Notes: a model not told the origin generated them from the letters alone. Shown: positions 1-11,522, numbered from the stretch's first letter. The stretch: DNA of 64,000 bases from Zarea fungicola (GCA_900169235.1 FWCC01000219.1:1-64000); one strand, 5' to 3'. Translations and numbers: made by a program.

Positions 1-361
1 GGGGGCGTGGCACAAGTATACCATTTGAATCAACGGTGGGTCGAGGTTTGAGCCGTAAGACCTCCCTTACTACGTCTAGGGTATGCTGTTCCTGCGCTGG
101 ATCTGGGTAAAGAAGTTTGACATGTCGGTTAAAAGCTAAGATTAACATTTCGTCGAGCTATTTGTTATTTCTAGTATTTACCGAGCCTCCCGTTTCAGGG
201 ATGGAGGTGATGCTACATTGAATAGTGTGGTTATTTTTGGGTGGTGCTGACAAAGAGTGACTTGTGCTGAGGGAGTAATTGGGAAGCTTTTCAGCAGCCA
301 GCATATTGTCTCCTACGCGACAATATTAGAAGACATCTCGATTAAACATGCAAGAAGTCAA

Positions 362-398
362 TAAAAAATAAAAATAAAAATAAAAATAAAAATAAAAA
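362..398. repeat. TAAAAA microsatellite
   Basis: About six units of TAAAAA: T residues fall at 362, 369, 375, 381, 387 and 393, so the first unit carries one extra A. It lies in non-coding DNA. Confidence 0.9.
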
Positions 399-3053
399 CT
401 TGCATAATTTCACCTTTATATGGGAAGACGATGTTACAGTAGCATCGTTTCTCAGTCTGGTTGTACCGCCTACCTCGTCAGTTGCCTGCCGCCAGTGAGG
501 CAAGCGGCAAACGTGCGAATACGTACCATTTTTGACCAATTAGGGCCAACGCATATTGACTTTGGACGTCTTTTCAACAGGTGGAGGCCTTCAGCCATTT
601 CCCGCTCCGACACATTCTAGTTTGGCGCGGGGAAGAGAATCTGCGTTTGTAGTGGGCCAACAGCATGTCAGAAGCGTAAAGGACCGAATGGACAACATGT
701 TTTTGTACGGTTCGACCCGCGTTGCCTTGCGGACTTTTACCGTCGGATTTGGAGTTCAACGAGAATATACGGTAAAAGTCGGTGGTGCCCCGTTGGGGGG
801 TGTGTGGTCCCCATTGTCGAGTTCCTCAACTTTCCTTCCCATGTGGCCCTCAAGCCACCTGCATGGCCTAGTGCGCCGGCAGGGTTGGGGGTTTGACAGG
901 TAAAGTTTAGGCATGCGCGGGCGCAGTCTAAATTTGAAGGTTATTATAGGTTGAGATGCATGCAGTGGTTGGAGGCTCCGAGACTAATGCATAGTCGCGT
1001 GGATCAGTCGGGCTTTAGTATGCGTGATGATCCAATTTGAGTAGATGCTCCGTAGGTTATGCATCCCACGTTATTTTTTATTTGTACTTCTGTGAATGAC
1101 AATGCCCCTGGGCGTAGTGAGTCAGCGCAGCCAGTAAGCAAATGAAGGATCTAACATAATCATTTTTCTTCCAGGCCCTCTGTCTCGTGGCGTCTCATGA
1201 GGTGACCCAGGCGCAAGTGGTCACAGCTTGGGACCGGAATGTTGGAATATCCATCCAAGTAATTGTTTCTGCCAGTCACGAGCGCATCAATTTCGTTCAG
1301 GGATTTGGAGAAGCCCATGTTTCGACCCGTTGCCCCATTCCTTGCGCCGTGTTCCGTGGACAGACTGCGGTTTCGGATGGTGAGCTGGGGAACTGAGCTG
1401 GGGAACTACCCAGTTGCCAGGCTTGACGGGGCACACATCTTCCCCGCAGGAGTGAGGAGATGGTGGGCGAGAGCTGACAAGGTGATGTGAAAATTTAGTT
1501 GCCTCCGCACGGGAAAGAGTGGTTACTGGTAGAAGGCGGGGGAGTAGGGATTTGGCGGAATTACGGAGTAGCAGGACTTGTCATGCGCTGTGGAGGGCTT
1601 ATGTAACTGGCAACTGGGGGGTGTGTGGTTTCGGGCCTTGCGTAAGAAAAAACATTTCAACCAGTAGAGACAAATATTATTTTAGCATCGTCAAGTTCTA
1701 CCAATAGAGGACTGCAATCATGACAGTTTGGCTGTTGGAGAAAAAGCCATGTGCAGTTCTACGTCGTGTCCACCATGCGCTGGCAGCCAAGGCGGCAGAA
1801 GATTGCCGAAGCTTCTTGGCGATATTCCCTAAGCCGGTATAGCGCGACGCACGCTGACGCCTGGGGCTTGCAGGGGATGCTTCTAGTGCGAAGCCTCCCT
1901 CCCCTGCACGCTGCCACTGCTAGCTTGGGCTTGCTTTCGACTTGCCTGCTTGCTTGCCTGCCGCTGTACGGAAATGCTTTCTTCTTCCAATTCATGCGTT
2001 CCATTACGAGTCAATCAACGAGTCGACTGACAGCCTACTTGGATTTAGTGCTCCATCTGTCCCGATTAACGCCGTAGATGTCAATCTAATCACTTCGTAG
2101 TTTGCACTATTGAACAGCAGGTCGGGAAAAGTCGCATCTTTGCCTGGCTGTTTTCGTCTGATCGGGAATTAAGATCCTTTTGACCCCTTTCCCCAGAGCG
2201 TTTTCCAACGTTCCATTGAATGGGTAGGGCAACTGTGCGCTGGTGGAGAGAGATCTAGAACAGAATGCCGGGGCCTTGTTGCAGCCATGCAAGGTAAAAA
2301 ACAGGTACATAGACTCAATGTCTTGAAGGGCTAGGAATGTAACTATACCGGTACACACAAGTGTGCCTGCGTGCGTCCCTCCAACGGTTCAATGGTCACT
2401 CGGTAACTAGCACATACAGGATGGCATGATCAGATAACTGTAAATCCAGTTTCACATACATCTATAACTAGACGCTGACTGAACCCCAGACACCTCTCGA
2501 CATGGCCCCAGTCATTGATCTGACGTTTTGCCATCTGGCAAGATTGAGTTGCTGAGACTCCAGTTTGCAACAGACAAATCGTGGAGTATGCTACTGTCGG
2601 CTGTCTGGCCTGTCCAGGCAATATTTGAGAATACGGAGCGGTGCTCGCGTTGATGGCTTCGTTCAGTCCATCAGCTCGGCAATTAGCCATGGGAAGGCTG
2701 GCTGTTCGAGCGGTTAAAACAACCGGCAATTAAAGAAACTCAGCCCCGAGTCGTGAAATAATAGTGCATCCCCAGCCGTGCATGCCGTACTTGGCAAGCC
2801 TCGTAGCCTTGACTCTGCGCCGGCAATTGCCACCAATACATACCAGTAAGTAGGTACCAAGTAGGTAGTACGGCATTCATGCGCTGAGTGCCCCGCTAAT
2901 GAAGGGCGCCTCTCAGCAACCTGCCTGCAAATTAGTGCAGTGGCAGCCATCTTTAGTACTGACTTAGCAACCTTGGTGCTCCAGAATACCCTAGGCGAGC
3001 CCGCAACGCCCCTCAGCGCCTTCATCACCCCCAAATGGAGTTTTCCCAGCTGG

Positions 3054-3074
3054 CCCCAGGCCCCCAAGCCCCAG
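3054..3074 (-). promoter_or_regulatory. Paired CreA-like sites, distal
   Basis: Two CCCCAG hexamers (3054-3059 and 3069-3074) read CTGGGG on the minus strand and fit SYGGRG, the consensus of the carbon-catabolite repressor CreA/Cre1. They lie about 780 bp upstream of the JEN-type transporter start. Such short motifs are common, so function is inferred only from pairing and from the kind of gene downstream. Confidence 0.3.
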
Positions 3075-3666
3075 AACATTCAGAGAACTTCACCCGAGGC
3101 GCCGCTGGTGATCATCCAATGTGATCCATTTTAATCCCTGTTCGCCCCGGCCTCATCCCACACTACTGCCAACTGGTAACTTTGTACGGAGTACGGAGTA
3201 CTGGTGGCCTAACCACTACTAGTAATCCATTTCCTCTATCCCCATCAACCCGTGTCCAGTTGCCAGTATGGGGACATGCTCTTGAGTCTTGACTCTTGAC
3301 ACACAAGCTAATACACACAAACCAATGAATTGCAAGCCAACAAGGCCTGGCCTGCCAAGAGGGACGCGCCCCGCTGCTCCCCGTCAACATTCACCAACTT
3401 CCAATCCTGGCCGCCAGTCGTGGAGAGAGACTAATAATGAAGCTCATGGGCGGATTCGCCGCTCAACTGGCCAGGCAAGGGAAAGCGTGGCAAGCCTTCA
3501 ACGCCTCTTTGCTGCCATGCATGGTCCCGGAAAGCCCCATTTATGATTTATGCCACACAGCTCTAGATCGTCTAAATTGTCGTCCCAAGTAGCTAGTATG
3601 AGACCATTCCAAGCCCACACCAGGTTCTAGCTCCAGTTAGCCACACCCTTCTTTTTTTTTCCTCAT

Positions 3667-3692
3667 CCCCAGACTCGGGCTCGCTACCCCAG
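3667..3692 (-). promoter_or_regulatory. Paired CreA-like sites, proximal
   Basis: Two further CCCCAG hexamers (3667-3672 and 3687-3692), 20 bp apart, fit the SYGGRG consensus on the minus strand. They lie 160-185 bp upstream of the transporter ATG at 3851, inside a pyrimidine-rich leader. Close pairs of sites are the form CreA uses in vivo, and JEN transporters are classically glucose-repressed, so the placement makes sense. Binding is an inference. Confidence 0.4.
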
Positions 3693-3850
3693 AACCGTTC
3701 TTTATTTATCTTGCCCGCCCTCCCACCTCTTGCTCACACGTCTTCCCTCTCCTGTCTTGCTTTCTCGCCACACACCTGGGTTTTGTTTTCCTCATCCTGG
3801 TCAGCTGCCCGCGTACATTGTCCTATCCTGCCAGACAAACAACCGCCATC

Positions 3851-5801
3851 ATGGGTAACCACGACATCATGGCCAGCCAAGAGCCTGGCGCCAGTCCTCC
3901 TCACGAGGGTATGAGCCCCAGCGCATACATCAAGACGCGCATCAGCACCCTGCGTCCTGCCATGCTCGCCATTCCCAACCCCATCCGTCTCCTTCGCATG
4001 CTGAGTGCGCAGCAATGGGGCTTCTTCTTTATTGCTTTTTTCGCCTGGGTAACCAACACTATCCCTCCCGCTCAACCAGGGACCATGTGCTAACGTTATT
4101 ACTTGCCTGCTCTAGACCTGGGATGCCTTTGACTTCTTCACCGTCTCGCTCACCGTCGCTGACTTGGCCAAGCAGTTTGGCAAGACAAACACGGACATTA
4201 CATGGGGCATCACCTTGGTGCTCATGTTCCGATCTGTCGGCTCCACCATATTTGGTATTGCCAGTGATCGCTACGGACGCAAATGGCCTTTTGTCGTCAA
4301 CAACCTCCTCTTTATTGTCCTCGAACTGGTAAGCCCAAATCCCATCGCTTTTCTTTTGAAACTGAGGCAATTTTTTTTTTACTTTGCTTGTATTATGCCG
4401 TGGTTTGCTCGCTTACGCTCCAGCGGGGTCGGCGTTGTAAAATGGCGTCGTAACATGGCGTTGTGAGGGCTTGGCGATCTCTTGGCTCTCTGTGCCCCAG
4501 CCAAGTGGCTAAGAAATAACGCCACGGCACCGATTCGGCCACCGTTCATGCACCACACCGGTTGAAACCATCGCTAACATGTATCAAACTTTATAGGGAA
4601 CTGGTTTCTGCCAAACCTACCCCCAGTTCCTTGCCTGCCGCGCACTTTTCGGTGTTGCCATGGGTGGTCTTTACGGGAACGCTGCAGCCACTGCCCTCGA
4701 GGACTGCCCCGAGGAGGCTCGTGGTATCGTCAGTGGCATGCTCCAGCAAGGTGTAAGTTGTTATCTACAGTAAACTAAATCACAGCCAGCGCGTGGTTGC
4801 TAATGAATGGAAAATAGTATGCTTTTGGATACCTCCTGTGCGCCGCCTTTGCTCGCGGCCTTGTCGACACCACCTCGCACGGATGGCGACCGCTATACTG
4901 GTTCGGTGCCTGCCCTCCCGTGCTCTTCATCATCTTCCGTCTCATGATGCCCGAAACCGCCGTCTACCGTGAGCGCGAGCGTGTCCGCGAAGAGGCCAAG
5001 AGACAGGGCGCCGACAACGGCGTCTCCGTCGGCTCCGTCTTCCTCAAGGAGGGCCGCATCGCCGTCCGCAAGCACTGGATGCTCCTCACCTACCTCGTCC
5101 TCCTCATGGCCGGCTTCAACTTCATGAGCCACGGCAGCCAGGATCTCTACCCGACCATGCTGCAGAACCAGCTCAACTTCTCGCCCAACCAGGTCACCAT
5201 TACCCAGGTCGTCGCCAACCTCGGCGCCATGACCGGCGGCACCGTCGTCGGCTTCCTCTCCCAGTCCATCGGCCGCCGCTTCAGCATCATCTGCTGCTGC
5301 ATCGTCGGTGGCGCCCTCCTCTACCCTTACACCTTTGTCCGCACCGACGCCATCATGGCCGCCGCCTTTTTCCAGCAGTTCTGCGTCCAGGGCGCCTGGG
5401 GCGTCATCCCCATCCACCTCATGGAGCTGTCGCCCGGTGCGTTCCGCACCTTTGTCGTCGGCACCTCGTACCAGCTCGGCAACCTCGTCTCCTCGGCCTC
5501 GTCCACCATCGAGGCCCGCATCGGCGAGCGCTTCCCCCTGCCCCCGACGCTCAAGGTGAAGAAGCGCTACGACTACGGCAAGGTCATTGCCATCTTCATG
5601 GCCTGCGTCTACATCTACGTCATTGTCCTCACCTTTATCGGACCCGAGCACCTGCGCCGCAACTTTGACGTGGTCCACGACGCCGACGCCCAGGAGGCCG
5701 CCGGTTGGGATGCCGTCGCCGCCGCCAAGGGTCGTCGCGAGAGCGAGGCTGAGGAGAAGCCGGTTACTGCCAACCGCGAGCATGCCGAGACCAAGGTGTA
5801 A
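3851..5801 (+). CDS. JEN-type carboxylate/H+ symporter (MFS)
   Basis: Major facilitator protein of 516 aa, predicted to import monocarboxylates (lactate, pyruvate, acetate) or related short acids across the plasma membrane with protons. Exons: 3851-4048, 4116-4328, 4597-4752 and 4818-5801. All three introns are in frame with GT/AG ends and CTAAC/CTAAT-like branch sites; intron 2 is long for this genome (268 nt). The JEN signature is intact: N-F-M-S-H-G-S-Q-D-L-Y-P-T at residues about 290-302 matches the NxxS/THxS/TQDxxxT motif. The MFS loop GIASDRYGRKW lies near residues 114-124. N- and C-terminal tails are hydrophilic and cytoplasmic, the C-terminal one Ala/Glu-rich. Paired CreA-like sites upstream suggest glucose repression. 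The substrate within the JEN family (mono- or dicarboxylate) cannot be settled from sequence. Confidence 0.9.
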
Positions 5802-6228
5802 TGTGGGAAGAGATGGTTACACGTTTTTTTGATGCCACTTTAATGTTCAGAAATTATTATTTTTAACTTTACTTTTTTGCCATGGCACTTTGACATGGTG
5901 TATGATATCAGCTAGATTGATCAAATCTACGTTGCCCGCAAGACGGGTTTTTGAAATTTTTAACAGCAATGCTGAATATCCCCAGTATTGAAAGTGTATG
6001 TTTATGAATATTGATATTTGTGAACTGTTAAAAAAATACTACCACATAAATGCAAAACAATAACCCCCAAGCCAGAAGAAAAAAACAAGAGCATCCGCTC
6101 GAATGCAAAAAAAATCATATCAAAAGCCCTTGCCCAAAAAGAATTCATAACAATGTACCCATATATTCTCATTATACCAAAACGAAAAGACACAAGAGTC
6201 CCCCATTTTTTAAATCATTTTCCTGTTT
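5802..6228. other. Convergent 3' intergenic region
   Basis: AT-rich spacer between the stop of the JEN-type transporter (+) and the stop of the glycine-zipper gene (-). It presumably holds both 3' UTRs. I see no gene and no structured element. Confidence 0.7.
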
Positions 6229-6950
6229 TTAGTCTCTGCGTCCACCAAAACCATGGTTATGATCCTTGTGCTTCTTGAACTGGTGCTCAATAAAGTTGGC
6301 ACCAATCGCACCCGCAATCGCCGCGCCCGTCGAGCCCAGGAACCCGGCGCCGGCCTTGTGCGCGGCAAACGCGGCGCCGCCGCCGCCGACGAGGGTCGCG
6401 CCCAGGCCCTTCTCGCCATCCGCAGGGCCGCCGGGACCGCCGGGACCGCCCTGGTACTGCTGGCCGTACTGGCCTTCTTGGCCGCCGTAGGGAGCACCTT
6501 GGTTCTGAGCGTATTGGGGCTGAGAGCCGCCGTAGGGGGCACCGCCGCCACCGTTGTAGTTGTTGTTGTTGTTGTTGTTATTGTAGGACGGCTGAGGGGA
6601 GTGGCCGCGGTTGTCGTACGAGGGCTGCTGCTGGCCGTATGGACCGGCGGGAGCGCTGTTGTTGTAGTTGTTATTGTTGTTGTAATCTTGGCCGCCGTAG
6701 GGAGCGCCGTGGGGCTGTGAGCCAGAAGCGTATGAGGCCTGTTTCTCGATTGTTAGTCTTGGCAAAGTAAGAAAGCGGGGTGGTGGTGATGGTTGTGTTG
6801 GTGGTTCGGATTGAACAAAGAGTGTGTCAAGGCAAGTGATCGTACCTGCTGGGGGTAGTTTTGTCCATTGTTGTAACCGCCCTGGTTGTGGTTTTGCTGG
6901 CCTCCGTAAGGAGCGCCGTTGTTGCCGCTGTAGTAATCTTGGTTGGACAT
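6229..6950 (-). CDS. Asn/Gln/Gly-rich protein with glycine-zipper tail
   Basis: Predicted 204-aa protein read from two exons, 6950-6846 and 6738-6229, joined across a 107-nt intron with a GACTAAC branch site. Residues about 1-145 are low-complexity: repeated APYGG boxes, runs of five and eight asparagines with tyrosines, and Gln-rich spacers. The C-terminal 60 residues alternate Gly/Ala (GLGATLVGGGG, then GAAIAGAIGANF) and end in a His/Lys-rich tail, which is the pattern of glycine-zipper 2TM proteins. Similar small proteins are common in filamentous fungi and have no established role. The composition resembles prion-like or condensate-forming domains, which is inference. The Asn runs are coded by AAC/AAT repeats and may vary in length between strains. 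The ATG at 6950 is the first in the exon with a coherent downstream frame; translating through the intron gives a longer, wrong protein. Confidence 0.75.
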
Positions 6951-7838
6951 GTTTGGTGATGCGGGAAAAGGTGTTGGCTGTGTTGGTGGCGATGTATAGC
7001 TGATGAGACCTTGCTGGATACTTCCGAGGACGCAAGACTAGTAGAGTTGTTTTGCTTGGGGATGAGGAAAGAAAAAAGATGGAAGAGATGGAAAATGGAA
7101 AAAAAGATGTGGGAAGACCCTGAGGAATAAATAACGAGCCAACTAATCATGCACGATGATGACGATTGGACCACAGTAATTCCCATGCAAGCTCCGAGGC
7201 GCCGTTCGTGGAACTGACAGAGCGAGAGGCGGGGGGCTTTGTCTGCACAGAGGCAGCCTGGGCGAGTTTCAGCCTACCAGAGTGGCAGAGCAAAGGGTAG
7301 CTCAGCTGCAGCTAGTGGTGGCGCAGCAAGTGGTCAGTCGGGAGGGGGCGGCTTGGCAGTCACCAGTGCCTGGCGGTGCATTATGGCCACCTTTAAGTGT
7401 GCTGGAAGTTCGCAATCCTCCCAATTCCGACGAAGCTACAGTGGGTTTTTGGTGCAGTGGAGCAGCCTGTATTCCCAACCCCGTTGCAGTGACTGAGGCG
7501 CAGCACGAGTTGCATGCCATTCTGGTAATACTGCCTTGCGTGCTCCTGTGCTGCGGCGGGCTCAACAGACGAGCAGTACATGTGAATGGCTGCGACTGGC
7601 CCTGTGGTTTTGCAAATAGCCACTGGCGGTACCCGTTTGCCATCTTGGCGTTTGAACCCAATCTTCTAGAAGCCTCGCAGCATATTCTTCTCTGGACAAG
7701 GCGAATAGTCTAACATGATGTCGTCATAAAATCGGTCTGATGGTTTCTTCTTGTAAGCAGTTTAATTCGTCGCTTATTACTTGGATGCACTGCAAACCCA
7801 GCATGACACATCACGTAAAAACATCCTGTCCTCCCAAC
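6951..7838. other. Intergenic: glycine-zipper promoter and TenA-like 3' side
   Basis: Upstream DNA of the glycine-zipper gene (-) followed by the 3' flank of the TenA-like gene (-). Short open frames on both strands have no coding character. No repeat or RNA gene was seen. Confidence 0.6.
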
Positions 7839-8660
7839 CTATTCGTCCAAGGTCGGCCAGAATGCCTCCTCAGCCGCCAGCAGCTCTCGCCACTTGACCA
7901 AGCCACGCTGCAGCAGAGCGTCCTCGCCTGCACGGCCATGAGCCACCTGCTCCCGGACTGCGTCGTCAATAATCCCACCTAGTAGCTCAACAAACTCGAC
8001 AAACTCGCCACTCGTCCAATTCCCAATAAACTCGTTCCGCACCGCACCGCCATCTTCATCCCCCGAGCCATCCTTGCCGGGCTCTAGATGCGACTTGGCC
8101 CACGTCCATGCCTCGAGGTAGCACTTTTCCGTCCCGTAAAACACCACGGCGCTCTCCAACCAGGCCAGCCGCGGCGACCCCGTCTGTCCCTCTGATGGCC
8201 GCCGCGGCAGCAGGAGTCCATCAAACAGTGCCTCGAAGCGCCGCAGCCCTTCCGACTTGGCCGACGATGCAACACGTCCTTCCTCGTCCGCGGGGAGATT
8301 GACGCTGATGCCGTAGCGACGTGCTGTCTCGACAAAGAAGCGCTCCTCGCGCTGGATATTCACTAGCGCATCGACGGTCCATGCCAGTAGCTTGGATGCC
8401 GGGTCACTACCATGCTGGTGGCTCGCTTCGACATCTGTAGAAACGGTTTCCGGCAGAGGCAGGATGCTGAGGAGGTGGCCTGCAGCACGGATGTAGCCGT
8501 GGATGTAGAGCCTGTCGTTGGCGAGCCAGCGGCCGAGAGTGTCCTTGTGGAGCGTGCCCTGCGCAGCGTGCTTTAGAAAGGTGGATTGGGTAGCGCGTCG
8601 GAACCTATCCGGGTCGGAGGCCACGAGCGCCTTGGTAAGGGAAAATGCCATTTGCTGCAT
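7839..8660 (-). CDS. TenA/THI-4 family protein
   Basis: Intronless frame of about 273 aa with the all-helical TenA/THI-4 (haem-oxygenase-like) fold. Family marks are an N-terminal FLKHAAQGTL...WLANDRLY segment, a central AL.NIQREERFF helix, the FYGTEKCYLEAWTWAKS segment and the C-terminal NWTSGEFVEFVELL motif. TenA proteins hydrolyse aminopyrimidines in thiamine salvage, but many fungal members, including fused or divergent ones, have unknown substrates, so only the family is safe. Two ATGs lie close together, 8660 (MQQMAF) and 8651 (MAF); I take the first. An extension upstream of 8660 stays open but offers no further ATG. Confidence 0.8.
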   Translation of the reverse strand: MQQMAFSLTKALVASDPDRFRRATQSTFLKHAAQGTLHKDTLGRWLANDRLYIHGYIRAAGHLLSILPLPETVSTDVEASHQHGSDPASKLLAWTVDALVNIQREERFFVETARRYGISVNLPADEEGRVASSAKSEGLRRFEALFDGLLLPRRPSEGQTGSPRLAWLESAVVFYGTEKCYLEAWTWAKSHLEPGKDGSGDEDGGAVRNEFIGNWTSGEFVEFVELLGGIIDDAVREQVAHGRAGEDALLQRGLVKWRELLAAEEAFWPTLDE

Positions 8661-9397
8661 AAAGAAACGATTCTTGCTCGATTTGGGGAAAAGTGAGATC
8701 AAACGAGTGTTTGTATCCACATGTTGAAGTGTGCTGCTAATGACTGAACACACACTCTTGGCAGAGATGCTGACATAGTGGCTCAGCTTTGATGATCACT
8801 GCACTACAACGTTGAGACATGCAGGCGCAGTGCATTGCGCAGGCGAATAACAAGGCTAGTAATTGGCGTCCATCTGGATCAACTGTACTGTAGAGGTCCT
8901 GCCACCTAGAGATTTTTTCCGGGTGCGAGACCGAGATCGGGACAGTACGACTACCAGTACATCATAGAGCCAACCACTCATGTCAACATCATGATATCCA
9001 AATTGTCAACTTCAATTCTGGGTAAGACGGGTATATGAACAAGTATTAATTATTTGAACGTAACTACCCTGCATTTAGATACAATAGCAGGATTCATATG
9101 CCACGATTCAGGAGCAATTCAAAAACCAACTGTGCACCACTTACATCGGCCCTTCCCGATATCTGCCTAACGAAACATAAACACTACAAGTCGTTTCGAA
9201 TATGTAACACGAAAAATGTCTGGTTTCTCTTTCATGTATCACCACCTTTAAGGGCTGATCAATATATTACTCGAATAAAACCCGCCCAAGCCTAGCTATT
9301 CATTCTATTGTGCGCGTCTAACAATTCTATCGTGCTTTTACATCGCATTCACTTCTCTTTCTGTTTATTCTCTCATGACACTCTATAAAACATCATT
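8661..9397. other. Intergenic: TenA-like promoter and HAD gene 3' side
   Basis: Holds the upstream region of the TenA-like gene and the 3' flank of the HAD phosphatase gene, both on the minus strand. The part nearest 9397 is AT-rich. No gene seen. Confidence 0.6.
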
Positions 9398-10285
9398 CTA
9401 AGCCTTGGGAATAACAATACCGTAGCGCTCGTAAGGGAAGTTCTCCAGCGTCTCCAGATACTCGGCCCACCCATCGTCAATCTCGCCGAGCTGGTGCAGG
9501 TCCACCTCGCCGGCCTCCCCCGTGCGGCCGGCCAGGACCTCGGCCTCCCTGCCCGTGTACTCCTGCTTCAGCATGGCATGCGGGCACCAAATGACGCGCA
9601 TGCCCGCCCGGCGACCCGCCTCGACACCGGGCACCGAGTCCTCGAACACGAGGCACTCCTCGGGCTTGATGGGCGTCTCGCCCGCCGGCAGCGAGTCATT
9701 CACCGTCTTGAGCGCCAGCAAGAAAATGTCGGGGAGTGGCTTGCCGCGGGCCGGATCCAGGCGCGCATCATCGCCCTTGACGCGGCGCTCCTCGGGAAAG
9801 ACGGAGAAGAAATCCGTCAGGTGGTCCGTCTTGAGCTCAAAGTTGGCCTGGTGCGAGCTCGTGGCGAGCGCAATGTGCACGGGACGCGGTGACGTCCTTG
9901 TCGCGTCGAGCTTCTGCAGCAGGTCGGGCACGCCGGGGAGGGGCTTGGCGGTGCCAAAGAGCTGCTTCTGGTACACGGAGAGCTGGTCCTTGTACTCGTC
10001 GGACGTGATGGGCAGCTGCGCCCAGTCCATGAAGATCTTGTTGGCCGCGGGGCCGGGACGGCCCTGGAGGCGGGCCTTGATGGACCACGGCATCGGGGGC
10101 CGACCAAACTTGTCGAGGACCATGTTGACGCAGAGCGTGTAGAGGTCCTCTGTGTCGAGCAGCAGGCCGTCCATGTCGAACAGGCAGGCCCTCACAGGCG
10201 GGAAGCTGAGGCGGAATCTCAATTAGCATTGAAATGCTCAGGGAAAAGCGTCTTGGAGGAAGACATACTCAGTTTTAGGAGCCAT
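9398..10285 (-). CDS. HAD-superfamily phosphatase, GS1/HDHD1-like
   Basis: Predicted 274-aa haloacid dehalogenase-type hydrolase. A tiny first exon (10285-10269, 17 nt, coding MAPKT plus two bases) is joined over a 63-nt intron to exon 2 (10205-9398). The join restores an N-terminus running MAPKTDFPPVRACLFDMDG. Motif I is DMDGLLLDTE (nucleophile and acid Asp), motif II is the ATSS segment, the conserved Lys is in the GKPLPDIF region, and motif IV is FEDSVPGVEAG. A helical cap follows motif I. The closest families known to me are human HDHD1 (pseudouridine-5'-phosphatase) and yeast YKL033W-A, so a small phosphorylated metabolite is the likely substrate. Its start lies 292 bp from that of the divergent TPR gene, so the two share a promoter region. 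Confidence 0.85.
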
Positions 10286-10577
10286 TGCGGGAAAAAATCT
10301 CTCTAATGGCGAGATGTTTTCTGCTAGAGATCGAAACAGACTCGCAAAGTGTGAATTGAATCTTGAATATATAGTTCAAAGACGTGAGATGCATCTATGA
10401 CTCCTGCGGTGAAAATGTTGCGTCCGCGCGGGGTGGTGGGGTTGCACGATCCACTCCTTTGTACCAAGCCTGTGAAGTGCCAACTGCATATCTACACTCT
10501 CGCATCACGAAGCGTCACATTGAAGTATATTCACTAGAAAGCCGATTTTCTAGCCTTTTGGCCTTTTTACAATCTCC

Positions 10578-11522
10578 ATGGCTTCCCCAGAAGCCTCTGG
10601 TGTCACGGCATCACCAGAAAATGGCAATAAGACGCCTGAACAGACCGAAGCTACTCAGCCACGGTTTTCTGCCGAGCAAGAAAAGGTCGCTAATTACTCT
10701 TTCGCCACATCTTACAGAAAATGCTAAGAATTACCATTATAGGCTCTGCTAGAAGAATCAGCTGAGAAAAAGGCCAAGGCCAACGAGCTGTTCAACTCGG
10801 GCGACTGTGAAGAAGCCCTGATTCAGTACGGCGAGGCACTGTCATCCTGTCCCGACTACAAGCACTTTGAGCGGGCCGTCATTCACAGTAACATTGCCGC
10901 TTGTCAGTTAAAACTCGAAGAGTGGAAAGATGCCACCAAAGCAGCCTCAACAGCGTTAGATACGCTGCTGACAATGGAACGTGAGCTCCGGTTAATTCCC
11001 GAAGCCAAGCCGGAGCCGAAAAAGGACGAGGGCTTAAAGAGTAGTGACGCATCAAAATCGAAATCTGAGGAGAAAAAGGCCAACACCACTGGCACAGACA
11101 CCAAGGAGGAATCAAACACACCTGAGCCAGCTGAGCCGGTGTTTGTGCCCGCAGAAGTCCCAGACGCCATCAAAAATGACATTAAGCGGATACGCATCAA
11201 ATCACTGCTTCGACGCGCGCGCGCACGCGCAGAATCCGGCGGATGGTCGAATCTCGCCGCCGCAGAGGAAGATTACAAAACCCTCTCCGCGATCCCTGGT
11301 CTCGCCGCCGCCGACGCCAAGACGGTGCGCAGGCAGCTGGTGACGCTACCGCCCCAAACAAAGGCGGCGCAGGAAAAAGAAATGGCAGAGATGTGGGGGA
11401 AGCTCAGGAACTTGGGGGACGGGATATTGAAACCGTTTGGGCTGAGTACGAACAACTTTCAAATGGTCAAGGACGAGGCCACGGGGGGTTATAGCATGAA
11501 TTTTCAAGGCAATCAGAAATAA
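10578..11522 (+). CDS. TPR protein, TTC1-like
   Basis: Predicted 295-aa protein from exons 10578-10685 and 10743-11522. The intron is 57 nt; its donor GTCGCT is off-consensus, but the frame and the acceptor (TTATAG) fit. Residues about 40-100 form TPR helices (KANELFNSGDCEEALIQYGEAL, then a second helix pair with NIAACQLKLEEWKDA). A charged Lys/Glu-rich linker (about 125-175) interrupts the array before a third TPR (IKSLLRRARARAESGGW). The C-terminus has the MAEMWGKLRNLGDGILKPFGLSTNNF block characteristic of TTC1 homologues. TTC1-type proteins are thought to act as Hsp70/Hsp90 co-chaperone adaptors; the exact client is unknown. It is transcribed divergently from the HAD gene. Confidence 0.85.

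Larger units (their letters stand above)
1..3850. other. Gene-free left edge of the window
   Basis: No reading frame here looks like a real gene. All open stretches are short (under about 125 codons), have no recognisable domain, and lack splice-compatible neighbours. The stretch holds a TAAAAA microsatellite (362-398), a 13-bp tandem duplication near 1380-1405, two overlapping copies of TACGGAGTA at 3185-3200, and the promoter of the JEN-type transporter at its right end. A 15-base string (TGGGGGGTGTGTGGT) occurs both near 795 and near 1615. A gene lying mostly off the left edge cannot be excluded. Confidence 0.6.

Noticed and set aside
4893..5783. 296-codon frame antisense to the JEN-type transporter
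   Set aside because: It is a composition shadow of GC-rich coding DNA: low-complexity Gly/Asp/Ala/Val with no domain.
6229..7035. A continuous 268-codon frame through the glycine-zipper gene
   Set aside because: It reads through a good intron (6739-6845) and has an implausible Arg-rich N-terminus. The spliced form restores the repeated APYGG pattern from the ATG at 6950.
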